A stretch of 64,000 nt of DNA, from positions 15,215,191 through 15,279,190 of the forward strand of contig NC_064540.1 in NCBI RefSeq assembly GCF_023856365.1, read 5' to 3'. Both the position numbers and the translations under genes were made by a program. This stretch comes from Brienomyrus brachyistius (taxonomy: Eukaryota; Chordata; Actinopteri; Osteoglossiformes; Mormyridae). Shown here one piece after another: positions 47,145 to 58,352 of this stretch (position 1 is its first letter; every line of letters starts with the position of its first letter). The notes beneath the pieces are model-generated. The model did not search any database and was not told the origin of the DNA. It saw only the letters and a program-made list of their open reading frames with translations.

Positions 47145-47537
47145 CTGGTCACCATGTCGGCTCTACAGTGACCATGCCCGGCCGGTCACCGTGTCGTCTC
47201 TGCAGTGACCGTGCCGGGCCGGTCACCTTCTCGACTCTGCAGTGACCGTGCCCGGCTGGTTACCGTGTTGGCTCTGCAGTGACTGTGCCCGGCCGGTCAC
47301 CATGTCAGCTCTGCAGTGACCGTGCCCGGCCGGTGACCATCTCGGCTCCGCAGTGACCATGCCCGGCCGGTCACTGTCTCGACTCTGCAGTGACCGTGCC
47401 CGGCTGGTTACCGTGTTGGCTCTGCAGTGACTGTGCCCGGCCGGTCACCATGTCAGATCTGCAGTGACCGTGCCCGGCCGGTCACCGTGTCCGCTCTGCA
47501 GTGACCGTGCCCGGCTGGTTACCATGTCGGCTCTGCC
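47145..47537. repeat. Minisatellite, 37-bp unit, ~10.6 copies with hairpin potential
   Basis: The unit starts CTCTGCAGTGACCGTGCCCG and ends GCCGGTCACCGTGTCGG. GGTCACC at 47147 and 47184 confirms period 37. Each unit contains GTGACCG and its inverse CGGTCAC separated by 8 bp, a possible hairpin. Confidence 0.92.
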
Positions 47538-48574
47538 ATAACCAGGCTGTTAAACAGAGCCACCTGTCTAACTAGTACCTGTGGTTGGAAGTGCCGCACA
47601 AACACATTCCCTTATTAAGCTGTCCTCCTTATAGTGGTGTAAAAGGCCAGGGCTTAGGCTCTCAGACACAGCACCTGCTCACTCTGAAGCCTGTTCTCAT
47701 CGGGGACCCGGCACATTAAAGGCACATTACGGAAGATGACATGAAAAGCATTTTTTCAATATTCTGTTCCTCGACTCTTCTCCAGCCTTCATCCCTAATT
47801 ATCCCTTTAATATAGACAATTCTCTTTAAATCAGCTAAGACCTTTAATAGGCTCAGCTTTCTCTCCTTCTATTTAATGTTCAAGACTTTTGAGGCTAAAA
47901 CCATTTTAAGTCTCATTGCTGAAAACTCATACCTCAGAAGTATCTGGTCCACATTCACTTCTGGCGTCTGTCGACTGACAGGTTTACGCAGCACCAGGAA
48001 TCCATATGCCAGTTATTTTCTGTTTGTGAGAGAGAATATCCGCGATTACCTGCCGAGTCAGCGGCTTAGTCAAACGCAGGGCTTGCAGAGAAAATTAAAA
48101 GCGGAGCATGGCTTCCGAAAAGGATTCAAAGCTTATTCTTAAATTGCAGGCATTTCATCTTGAAAATGCAACTGCGTTTGAACGCTGCATGAGCCTGTTG
48201 AGATGTGGAGTGGTCAGGCCTGCCATCGCCACACATCCAGCAGCGTTCCTTTCACATGCGGAGTAGCGGTGCTGCTTTCGGCCTACGCTGGAGGTTTTCC
48301 TTTTTTTCAGAATTCCTCCTGGCTGCAGCTGAGCAGAGAGGAGGTCTAACAAGGTTCCTCAGGAGAGCTGGTAGCCTGGCCCCCCCGTGCCCCCACATGC
48401 AGCTGCCACAAGCTGGAGGAGCCTGTTTTAGCACAGAACAGTCCATCTGGGTCCAACACAAGCAGGGGAACCTGTAGCATCTCTTCACACTGCTGGTATA
48501 GAGTGTCGTGGGAAGTGCCATTTGGGGCGGTACTGGGATCCTTTTAGATGTAGGCTCTCAAAAAGACCATTCGT

Positions 48575-48624
48575 AAAAAAAAAAAAAAAAAAAAAAAAAA
48601 ACATTAGAGTAATAATAATAATAA
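48575..48624 (+). repeat. Poly-A run (27 A) followed by (AAT)5
   Basis: 27 A (48575-48601), then ATTAGAGT and five AAT triplets. Confidence 0.93.
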
Positions 48625-49654
48625 TGTGTCTGTATTGTATGAAACTGGGATAGCTACAATAACAAAGGCAGATTTGTACATTTGTACCTTCAACACTTTA
48701 ATCAGAGCACCGATTAATGTCTTTCTGCTGATTTTTAGCAGGTTTTAGTTTTTTATGTTTTAATGACTTTATCCCCATGAGTGATTTACATGATTATTGA
48801 GGGGGGGTCCTTTGCAGCGGGGTCATTTGCTGCTCATGCCAGTGTGTGAGGAATCTCTGTGACTTCACACACGTCGGGAAATTCCTGCGATCCGCCACGC
48901 AGTGATCCGAAGCGCCGAGAGGGCCCAGTTACTGAGGTGGAGCCGCATGTCCAACGTAAACTGAAGGCCAAGTAACACAAACATTTGGAATTGCGTGCGT
49001 TCTATCCGCTATCACCAGAGGAAGGCACTCTGTCCGTGTGATCTGAGCTCCAGGAAATTTCGATACAGGTAGCAGTCATGAAGCTGTTGGCAGGAATACC
49101 GAAGCCTTACACTGCAGGGAGCCGATTGGCTATGCCAGGCTCACATTCACGCAGTGATCACAAATATCGCACCAAGGAATGGTTTTATTGTACGTGATCG
49201 CAAGATTTAAATAATGACATTATGAAGAATTACCCTTATCGCAGTTGTGTGACATTACAAGACAAATTTCATATCATTAATTAAAAGAATTAAGACATTT
49301 CACACCAATAATGAGTCTGAATAATACTTTGAAGGAATAATTCATGAATGTAATATGATTTAGATAATTGTACAAAGGAAATGTGCAATCAGCCTAATTC
49401 CTTAGAAGCTGTGGCACTAAACACCTTCTAGTTGGCATCTCATGATGATGTTTATAGTAAATTGATGGTGTGTACATTCTAAATGCTTTTAATACTATAT
49501 AGACCCCAACACAGCAGAATTGTGTTTTAACACAATACAGTGTTTTTTATTTTTAAATCTATGCATGTTTTTATGGCACAATTTCAAGATGGGTGTAGAT
49601 ATGTTTCACTCCTTGTCCAGCCTGTGAATTAGGTTTCTTGCTACCCTGCAGAGC

Positions 49655-49850
49655 TCATTTACATTTAATTGATTTAGTAGATGCTTTTATAAGAAGTGAT
49701 GGACATATTTGAGAAAGCAGGATCAGACAGTCCCTGGAGCAACTGGGGGTCAGTGACCTTCAAAGGTCCAACGGTTACATCTGTCAGCTGGGCTTTGAAC
49801 CAGCAACCTTCTGATCACAGGCATAGAGTCCTAACCCACTGAGGGACTCT
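49655..49850 (-). mobile_element. tRNA-derived SINE-like repeat
   Basis: On the minus strand the head reads CTCAGTGGGTTAGGACTCTA (A-box-like) and GAAGGTTGCTGGTTCAAAGC (B-box-like). The body continues towards TTATAAAAGCATCTACTAAA. It is related to the fragments at 21.3 and 22.0 kb and differs from the ATGG-tailed family. Confidence 0.6.
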
Positions 49851-49859
49851 ATCCCCACT

Positions 49860-50160
49860 ACTGGGGTGGAAGCCCTGATTGGCTAAAACCTATGATGTTA
49901 TTCTGTAGGTCACATGGTCTCATAAGTCTGGCTGTGGTCTCTGGTGGTCGTATTTGGAATGTTCTGGAAAAAGAATGTCTGGTAAACAATATGGTGACAC
50001 ACCAACCTTGTGCAGAACGTTGCTTGTGATAGTTTTGTGTATCTGGTGTTGGGTTGGGGTCCGCGCCCTCGTCTGTGGCCCTCAGCCCTGAATAAAGCTG
50101 TGCTTTAGGCCGTTCTACACACCGGCCCACTGCATCGCTCACTAATGACACGCTTATCGA
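49860..50160 (+). mobile_element. Possible solo LTR-like segment
   Basis: A poly(A) signal AATAAA at 50091 lies in CAGCCCTGAATAAAGCTGTG, followed by CACCGGCCCACTGCATCGCT, an arrangement seen in R/U5 parts of fish LTR retrotransposons. No primer-binding site, no protein and no second LTR were found, so this is tentative. Confidence 0.3.
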
Positions 50161-50770
50161 GAGGCGAGTGCAGGCGAAGATAAGGACTGGTGATGAGATG
50201 CATAAGGCACATTAACCTTGTTGGCGGGACCTTGTGAGGAACCTTCCTTGCAGTATCTCAGGCAGACATCGGTTCCCAAACCACAGGAGATCTCCAACTA
50301 ATTAACCTTGTGAAGGCACCCTCTGTTGGAGGAGACCAGCGGGAGAATATTAAGGGGCTCCTCGCCAGCAAGAGCCTGGCGATTAACATATCAAACCTCC
50401 AAGTGGCTTTTTCGACACAAAACCAATATTTGCTTGAACCCTACCTGCTCCCTCTGCTCTAGCCCAGAATTCCAAGCGACACTCTTGTCTGCTGCCGGGA
50501 AAAAAAAGGTCGAAAATGTTCAGAGGCACCTGAACTGGTTCCTTCATCCCCAAAAACGGAGCCCATGAAGCTGATTCCTGCAACTGTTTGCGACCCTGAG
50601 GGACAGTCGGAAATCTCTCCCGTCGGGTGATTCGGTAACTCTGCACCGCGCCAGAGCTGATTATGGAGTCGGGTGATCTGATTATAACCTGGAGTAGGTA
50701 TCCTCATTTTCTGGTCACCGCAGTACGCCGATGTGCGATCTTCAAGTCTGCCGTGTAATTGAATTGCATA

Positions 50771-51724
50771 CCTGATCCTACTGAGGACAGAGTTCCAACG
50801 GCGGCCGGATCCTACTGAGGAGAGCGTTCTGACGGCAGCCTGATCTTACTGAAGAGAGCGTTCCGACGGTGGCTTGATCCTACTGAGGAGAGCGTTCCGA
50901 CGGTGGCCTGATCCTACTGAGGAGAGCGGTCCAACGGCAGCCTGATCCTACTGAGGAGAGCATTCTGACGGCAGCCTGATCCTACTGACTAGAGCGTTCC
51001 GATGGCGGCTTGATCCTACTGAGGAGAGCGTTCCGACGGTGGCCTGATCCTACTGAGGAGAGCGGTCCGACGGCGGCCTGATCCTACTGAGGAGAGCGTT
51101 CCGACGGCGGCTTGATCCTACTGAGGAGAGCGTTCCAACAGCGGCCTGATCCTACTGAGGAGAGCGTTCCAACGGCGGCCTGATCCTATTGAGGAGAGCG
51201 TTCTGACGGCGGCCTGATCCTACTGAGGAGAGCGGTCCGACGGCGGCCTGATCCTACTGAGGAGAGCGTTCCGACGGCGGCTTGATCCTACTGAGGAGAG
51301 CGTTCCAACAGCGGCCTGATCCTACTGAGGAGAGCGTTCCAACGGCGGCCTGATCCTATTGAGGAGAGCGTTCTGACGGCGGCCTGATCCTACTGAGGAG
51401 AGCGTTCTGACGGCGGCCTGATCCTACTGAGGAGAGCGTTCTGACGGCGGCCTGATCCTACTGAGGAGAGCGTTCCAACGGCGGCCTGATCCTATTGAGG
51501 AGAGCGTTCTTACGGCGGCCTGATCCTACTGAGGAGAGCGTTCTGACGGCGGCCTGATCCTACTGAGGAGAGCGTTCTGACGGCGGCCTGATTCTACTGA
51601 GGAGAGCGTTCCGACGGCGGCCTGATCCTACTGAGGAGAGCGTTCCAACAGTGGCCTGATCCTACTGAGGAGAGCGTTCCGACGGCGGCTTGATCCTACT
51701 GAGGAGAGCGCTCCGACGGCAGCC
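50771..51724. repeat. Minisatellite, 34-bp unit, 28 copies, with a 170-bp higher-order duplication
   Basis: The unit starts CTGATCCTACTGAGGAGAGC and ends GTTCCGACGGCGGC. GATCCTACTGAGG at 50774 and 50808 confirms period 34. Positions 51061-51230 and 51231-51400 (five units each) are identical base for base. Variants include GCGGTCC, GTTCTGA, GTTCCAACA and CCTATTGAGG. Confidence 0.95.
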
Positions 51725-51837
51725 GGTCCCGGCACATTATCCCGCTTCCCGTAGGTGAGTCCCACTTCTGTTTCATTGGTAGCTATATTAGTAGGTCACA
51801 GCACAGCGCTAAGGCCAGGGACTCCAAACAATGGCAG

Positions 51838-52105
51838 GGCTGCCAACTCTTACTCATCTGGTGTGACACTCACGCGTTCCTACTTCATGCTCATGCAAGA
51901 CATCTTACGGCATATTACTCTACTATAAACTTAAAATTAGCTGCATCAAAAGAGTTGGGATAGTTTATAAACTTCACAGACTATTTACAAGGTAAAAAAC
52001 CTGTCACATACACATGTAATAAATCTTTTACATACTTGTAAATGAGTGTGCATCTGTGTGCAGACTTGTCTCAAATTGAAAATCTCATTCCAGTCAGCAA
52101 TGCTG
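51838..52105 (+). mobile_element. Dispersed repeat, copy 1 (unexpanded)
   Basis: It starts near GGCTGCCAACTCTTACTCAT and CTGGTGTGACACTCACG, then CTCATGCAAGACATCTTACGG, AAAATTAGCTGCATCAAAAG, GACTATTTACAAGGTAA, TACTTGTAAATGAGTGTGCA and GCAGACTTGTCTC. The same order recurs at 53.50-53.69 kb. No protein or clear ends were recognised. Confidence 0.7.
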
Positions 52106-52150
52106 CAATCAGAATCGGTTTGTTGATTGACATGGGTCACCGATATGTAC

Positions 52151-52167
52151 GGGGGGGGGGGGGGGGG
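52151..52167 (+). repeat. Poly-G run, 17 G
   Basis: 17 uninterrupted G just after dispersed repeat copy 1. Confidence 0.95.
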
Positions 52168-52536
52168 AGAGGACATGAAACATGAAAAAAAATGAAACAT
52201 GAAAAGATTTACTTCAGGTTACGGCCGTTTCTGCCGTGATGTCATCCAGCCACCTGTTTAGCAGGGGCCGCCTTTTCATGCTCAAATTCCAGCATATTAA
52301 AGCAGATGTGTGTTAGGAGGACTGTCAGCGCTAATTACAGTACTGCACCATTCCCCATAACATTTCCAGGAGCGACATAGCGACTGTAGAATCCTTGGCC
52401 CCTAATTAAACTACAGATTCATTGTTACAGCTCGTTTCATTAAGGGACTAGAGAGCACTGTGATCAAACCACCTTTTTAAATTGACAGTGACTGATCTTA
52501 TGAAAAGGGCCACTAACCGCAGGGCTATCTCTCACT

Positions 52537-53492
52537 AACTCTCACACGTCTGGTATGACCTCATGCTTTGAGACTCACACATCTGGCGTGACCTCATATT
52601 TTCAGACACACATCTGGCGTGACCTCATGCTTTCAAACTCACACTTCTGGAGTGACCTCATGCTTTTAGACTCACACATCTGGAGTGACCTCATGCTTTC
52701 AGACTAACACATCTGGAGTGACCTCATACTTTGAGACTCACGCATCTGGAGTGACCTCATACTTTCAGACTCACACATCTGGCGTGACCTCATGCTTTCA
52801 AACTCACACATCTGCCATGACCTTATGCTTTCAGACACACATCTGGAGTGACCTCATGCTTTCAGACTCACACATCTGGCGTGACCTCATGCTTTCTGAC
52901 TCACGCATCTGGAGTGACCTCATACTTTCAGACTCACACATCTGGCATGACCTCATGCTTTCAGACTCACGCATCTGGAGTGACCTCATACTTTCAGACT
53001 CATGCATCTTGAGTGACCTCATACTTTCAGACTCACACATCTGGCGTGACCTCATGCTTTCAAACTCACACATCTGCCGAGACGTCATGCTTTCAGACTC
53101 ACACATCTGGAGTGACCTCATGCTTTCAGACTCACACATCTGGAGTGACCTCATGCTTTCAGACTCACACATCTGGAGTGACCTCATGCTTTCAAACTCA
53201 CACATCTGCCGTGACCTCATGCTTTCAGACACACATCTGGAGTGACCTCATGCTTTCAGACACACATCTGGAGTGACCTCATGCTTTCAGACTCACACAT
53301 CTGGAGTGACCTCGTGCTTTTAGTCTCACACATCTGGAGTGACCTCATGCTTTTAGATGCACACATCTGGAGTGACCTCATGCTTTCAGACTCACACATC
53401 TGGAGTGACCTCATGCTTTCAAACTCACACATCTGGCATGACCTCATGCTTTCAGACACACATCTGGAATGACCTCATGCTTTCAGACACTC
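52537..53492. repeat. Minisatellite, 33-bp unit (some 31 bp), ~29 copies
   Basis: The unit starts ACTCACACATCTGGAGTGAC and ends CTCATGCTTTCAG. Several copies lack 2 bp (CAGACACACATCTGG). Variants are GGAGTG, GGCGTG, GGCATG and GCCGTG. The unit resembles CATCTGGTGTGACACTCACG in dispersed repeat copy 1, and the array runs directly into the rest of that repeat, so it looks like an internal expansion. Open frames over it are by-products. Confidence 0.93.
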
Positions 53493-53695
53493 ACGCTCAT
53501 GCAAGAAATCTTACGGCAAATCTAAACCTTTCCATTATAACCCTAAAATTAGCTGCATCAAAAGGATCCGGATAGTTTGCAAAACCTGTAGACTATTTAC
53601 AAGGTAATAAATCTGTTACATACTTGTAAATGAGTGTGCATGTGTGTGCAGACTTGTCTCGAATTGAAGATCTCACTCCAGCCAGCTGACCGAAG
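53493..53695 (+). mobile_element. Dispersed repeat, copy 2 (continues from the 33-bp array)
   Basis: CTCATGCAAGAAATCTTACGG, AAAATTAGCTGCATCAAAAG, GACTATTTACAAGGTAATAA, TACTTGTAAATGAGTGTGCA and GCAGACTTGTCTCGAATTG repeat the order at 51.89-52.10 kb with scattered differences. Confidence 0.75.
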
Positions 53696-53862
53696 TTGAC
53701 CACCATGTAACTGGTGTTGTATTCAGTAACAGGGTGATAGTGCGTAGGCTGCTATCCATCTGAACCTAATGAATAAAGCATGCTTTCTGTGTTTCCCTGA
53801 AGGAGGCTACCAATGGAAGGCTTTCAGACTGACAAGGGGAGTACAGCAGCCTGTCACAACAC

Positions 53863-53972
53863 AATCCTCGGGGACCCCCAGACAGTTTGCATATTTGCTC
53901 CCTCCCAGCTCTCAGTGCACCCATACCAGGTATTCGGTGTCATTTATTGGCCAGGAGCTGGGAAGGATCCCG
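53863..53972. mobile_element. Fold-back element 4, right arm truncated
   Basis: AATCCTCGGGGACCCCCAGA...TTTGCTCCCTCCCAGCTC is the left arm of the family at 32.5-33.5 kb. CCAGGAGCTGGGAAGGATCC begins the right arm but breaks off. Confidence 0.65.
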
Positions 53973-54139
53973 GGAGGTGGGGTCAGGTGACCGCTGTCCT
54001 TTGTCCGCATTTCTCCTTTGCTTTCTGCACGCGTTCCTGCTTATCCAGCAGTGAGTATTACTGTATACAGGTGCATTACTGCTTATTTTTGTACCAATAA
54101 GTACAGCACAGACACTGATGCCCATTATACAAAGTGCCA

Positions 54140-55140
54140 TGGTATTATCATTAAAGTAATGACATAACATTTTTAAGTATATATGATAATATGGTAATAT
54201 AAGCTTATTTTCAATAGTATTTTACATAATGTTTACCACAGTATTGTAATAATACAGCACTGAATGTAGATGTTACAATAATTACATTAAATGTACCATG
54301 CATGAAATGTATCTTTTTGTGTGAAGAAAGCACTTCAACAGTTTAATAGTCGCATACATCAAAACCAATTAACCACTAAAGCAATATAAGTGTTTCAATG
54401 GCAGAAACCAAAGGAAACATTTTTATCAAAACACACGTCCAAAAAAGCGGAAATAAAACTCACACATTTTCAATTCTGTCTTTATTTGAAAAGGCGAAAA
54501 TAATATGCTACATCATAATTACTTAGTTGACTGTGTTGCTTAGGCGAAATTCCCAGATTCTGTCACCAAACACAGTACAACTGAAATGATCGCAGTCCGG
54601 TGTTTATAATGCAGTTACTTTGTCAAGCAGCTGCATCATATGTGCTTCTTGGCTACCATGAGTATTAAATACTATACTGTAGTACTGATACAGCGTGGAA
54701 ATAAATACCGTAGGACGTACCAGAACACTGTGGTATCAGAGCAAAGTGCCATAGTATAAAGTAAAATACTGTTCAAATACTAGAAACAGACGCCATATAT
54801 CATACCATAAATAAACAAAATAGAAAAGCACTGAAAGTATAATTCAGTACAGCCATACTGGGATGATAATAACATGATTCTGTTTTGTAAGGGTCCCCAC
54901 TGTCTGTTCCCATTCCTCTGCCAAAATATGATGCGTCTGTCCCCACCCCAAGTCAGTCAGACGCCTATATGTCTCCCCGCTGCCGAAAGCTGAGGGAGGC
55001 CAGCTGTGCCCAGACCATCACTGAGGTCCGTCCTGTGTCTGCTACGCTCTGCAACGAGGCTCTCTTTGTGTGCCACACACTCAGTGATTAGAAAGGCCAG
55101 ACAGCCAGAATCCCTGTGCAGAAACACACACAGCAAGAAG
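54140..55140. other. AT-rich stretch without recognisable feature
   Basis: AT-rich sequence with recurring TACTGTA/ACCATGGTA-like words. No gene, array or complete element was seen. Confidence 0.5.
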
Positions 55141-55299
55141 ACTCGTGTTTAACCTTCTCTCTCATCGCTGGGACCGACGTCGGCTGTGATCCGCGGAAAC
55201 GCCATGAAAAAGCGAAGGTGTGATAGGCTGTCGGAGGAGTTTTTGGGAGAAGTCACAGCGTGGGTAATCAGCTGAAGTGCATTTAATGAGAGCGATCGG

Positions 55300-55329
55300 G
55301 GGGAGCGGGGGGGGGGGGAGGGGGGGCGT
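55300..55329 (+). repeat. Interrupted G-rich tract
   Basis: GGGGGGAGCGGGGGGGGGGGAGGGGGGGC-type sequence; an apparent glycine-rich frame over it is compositional. Confidence 0.85.
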
Positions 55330-55631
55330 GCTGTTTGTACACACCTGTCAGTCACACAGCGTCCACGAAGGAGTGAGGTCTTTAATGAAGGAGCAGAACT
55401 GGTGTGATGCAGTAGGTAAGCAGCCAGCGTGCCTCCGACAGCGAACACAGCGATTTGCCGTCTGCGTCTTACTGCACCACTTTCTCACATATACTGAATA
55501 TGATACAATGACACGTGAAGCTGTCTCACAATGTTTTTCAAATTCTGTGTATCCATATTTCCGAATGTGTCTGCATTTCCGTGTCTAGGCACAGTGTCCC
55601 CTCGCTTCCTATCTGTGCCTCTGTTTTGGGT

Positions 55632-55649
55632 GGGGGGGGGGGGGGGGGG
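55632..55649 (+). repeat. Poly-G run, 18 G
   Basis: 18 uninterrupted G. Confidence 0.95.
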
Positions 55650-55949
55650 CTCTGAGGCAGCCGTGCCATCACTTAGCCAGTCACATGGTACAGCAGATAA
55701 AATACTTCAGATATATTCCGTTGCTCACTCCCTCTTCTGCTTCTCTCACACATAGAAAGATGGCCACTGGGACCAGTGGTGTCCGCCTTTATGCATTGCA
55801 GCGTCCTGCAAATGAAATATCAGATCTTTGGAGCAGATCCCTTAGCTGTATTATGGTACATGAACATTGTACGGGACGCAATAGCTGCCCATTGTCATTT
55901 CTGAGTAATGATATCTATCATGAAACATATACATAAGGCACAGTTACAC

Positions 55950-55972
55950 AAACACACACACACACACACACA
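55950..55972. repeat. (CA)n microsatellite, short
   Basis: About 11 CA units. Confidence 0.9.
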
Positions 55973-56688
55973 TTTGTATTCATATCTTTGCGGGGACTCT
56001 CCATTCATTTTCTACAGGAAAACCTCTACTCCCACCCATGACAACCTGACCCCCTACCCAGCCCTAACCATAAGTAACCAAACAAAAACAAGACTTTTGG
56101 CAATTTTAGTTTTTTGAATGCATTCACAAATTTGTATAAAATTGATATTATCCTTGCAGGGACTGAAAAAAACGTCCCCATGTCCCACATTTTCCAGAAG
56201 AATATTCTTGAACAGCTCCCATCCTCCCAGTGTCCTGCATTAGCTAATGGGTGAGAATGCAAAATATTTAAGGAAACATTAAGGAAACGCTAAGGAAGCC
56301 TTGAGAAAAGCATCACTACGTTGTTTAGCTATGAGTCCAGCTGGCAATAGCTCCGGCAAACTCCACATACCAGCCCGTTTAGCATTGGCTGTGGTGTCGC
56401 CTTATTCCCTTCTAATTCACGTAGCATAAGCGCTTATCTGGGGTGACGTACAGAGCAATTTCACACTTTAGCCGTCTCCACAGTGGAGCAGGTCTGGAAG
56501 GGATTCCAGGCACACGTCTGGGAAGGACACAGGGATTCTCGCCTCACAGGCGTTCCTGCGGGGAACTTAAACTCACTGTGTGTGTGATGTTAAGCCTTTT
56601 GCATTTAATGGGCTGTCAATGCAAAGGTATGAGGTACATTTTACGGTGAAAGGGACTGTGCCACGTACAGTATGTTTTATGTGCCTAT

Positions 56689-56689
<1 letters not shown>

Positions 56690-56716
<27 letters not shown>
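56690..56716. repeat. (CA)n microsatellite, short
   Basis: About 12 CA units, continuing into ACACATAGACACAC. Confidence 0.9.
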
Positions 56717-56720
<4 letters not shown>

Positions 56721-57173
56721 ACATAGACACACCCATGGAAAAAATGACGAGACCATAACACAATTTTTTGTTTCACTCCGTTCTCAATTTATGAGGGGTC
56801 ATCTCTGAATAATATATAAATATACATATTGCAAACTGCAGCCCGGTTCTTCTCTGTTTCTCATTAATGAAGGGCTTCTTCCTGGCTTTATGGGACTTCA
56901 GTCCTGCTTCTAGGAGCCTGATATGAACTGTCCTAGCAGCGCACTTCACATCTGCACTTAATGTTTCCCATTCCTTCTGAAGGTCACATGATGTCATCCC
57001 ACATTTCAAGAGGCACTGTGGGATAAGCTGGCATTAGAAAGTTGCTTCCACCCTCTACCTGGCTGCTTTCTGGTTGTTTTCAGTGTCTCTTGCTTCGCCT
57101 TATTCTTGTTTACTGCTGTGTTAAGCTGGAAACATCCTGCTGCTCAGTGCAGCATTCTGTAGTCTAGAAATGT

Positions 57174-57174
57174 G

Positions 57175-57207
<33 letters not shown>

Positions 57208-57632
57208 CGTGCGTGTGTGTGCGTGTGTGTGTGTGTGTGTGCGTGTGTGTGTGCGTGCATGTGTGTGTGTGTGCGTGTGTGTGCATGCGTGTGTGTGTGC
57301 GCGTGTGTGTGCGTGTGTGCGTGTGTGTGTGTGCGTGTGCGCGTGTGTGTGTGTGCTTGTGTGTGTGCGTGCGTGTGTGTGTGCGTGTGCACGTGTGTGT
57401 GTGTGTGCGTGTGTGTGCGTGTGTGTGTGTGTGCGCGTGTGTGTGCGTGCGTGTGTGTGTGTGCGTGTGTGTGTGTGTGTGCGTGTGCGTGTGCGTGCGT
57501 GTGTGTGTGTGTGTGTGCGTGTGTGTGTGCGTGTGTGTGTGCATGCGTGTGTGTGTGTGCGTGTGTGTGTGTGCGTGTGTGTGTGTGTGTGCGTGCGTGT
57601 GTGTGTGCGTGCGTGTGTGTGTGTGCGTGTGT
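57174..57632. repeat. 459-bp (GT)n/(GC) alternating purine-pyrimidine tract
   Basis: The tract is GT repeats broken by GC dinucleotides (GTGCGTGTGT, GTGCATGCGT) with almost perfect purine-pyrimidine alternation. Because the period is two, all six frames stay open (Cys/Val or His/Thr strings); none is a gene. Confidence 0.97.
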
Positions 57633-58004
57633 CCATTCCATCCATCTTTCAGTCTTTCAGCCACTCATCCTGGATGGGATGTCAGTTCAGCACTGGGCAC
57701 ATACACGTATGCATGTTACAGGTAAACTAAGAATACATAAAATACACAAATCTGTTACAGGTCGGAAATGTCAAACATTCAGATTCAGCTTTCATACTTT
57801 GCTATAATATTCCGATTTACTCGAGGTCATCAGCGAATAGCCAGATCCATAGAAAACAAACTGCTCAATGCCCGACTGAAATTAAACATCAGAAAAATCA
57901 TTCTCATCATCATCATCATTGCCGTCGTTAGCTAGCATAGTGGTTGGGGGTCCTGAGGAATTTCTCTGGAATGGATGGTACAGTACAGGTGTATATATAT
58001 ATAT

Positions 58005-58352
58005 CCATCCATCCATCCATTTTCCAAACCGCTTATCCTATTGGGTCGCGGGGGGTCCGGAGCCTATCCCGGAATCAATGGGCACGAGGCAGGGAACAAC
58101 CCAGGATGGGGGGCCAGCCCATCGCAGGGCACACTCACACATCATTCACTCTCACATGCATTCCTACGGGCAATTTAGAATTTAACAAGTCCAATTAGCC
58201 TCAGCATGTTTTTGGACTGTGGGGGGAAACCGGAGTACCCGGAGGAAACCCCACGACGACATGGGGAGAACATGCAAACTCCACACACATGTAACCCAGG
58301 CGGAGACTCGAACCCAGGTCCCAGAGGTGTGAGGCAACAGTGCTAACCACTG
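58005..58352 (-). mobile_element. SINE-like element inserted in a TA-rich microsatellite
   Basis: On the minus strand it runs CAGTGGTTAGCACTGTTGCC (A-box side), GGGTTCGAGTCTC (B-box), GTGTGGAGTTTGCATGTTCT, ATTGATTCCGGGATAGGCTC and a GGATGGATGGATGG tail. (TA)n sequence flanks both ends (57991-58004 and 58354-58370), consistent with a TATATA target duplication. The first ~20 bp of the head are missing relative to the copy at 6.4 kb. Confidence 0.85.

Noticed and set aside
57121..57807. Six overlapping ORFs of 165-211 codons with Cys-Val or His-Thr strings
   Set aside because: They come from the GT/GC dinucleotide tract; no frame is preferred.
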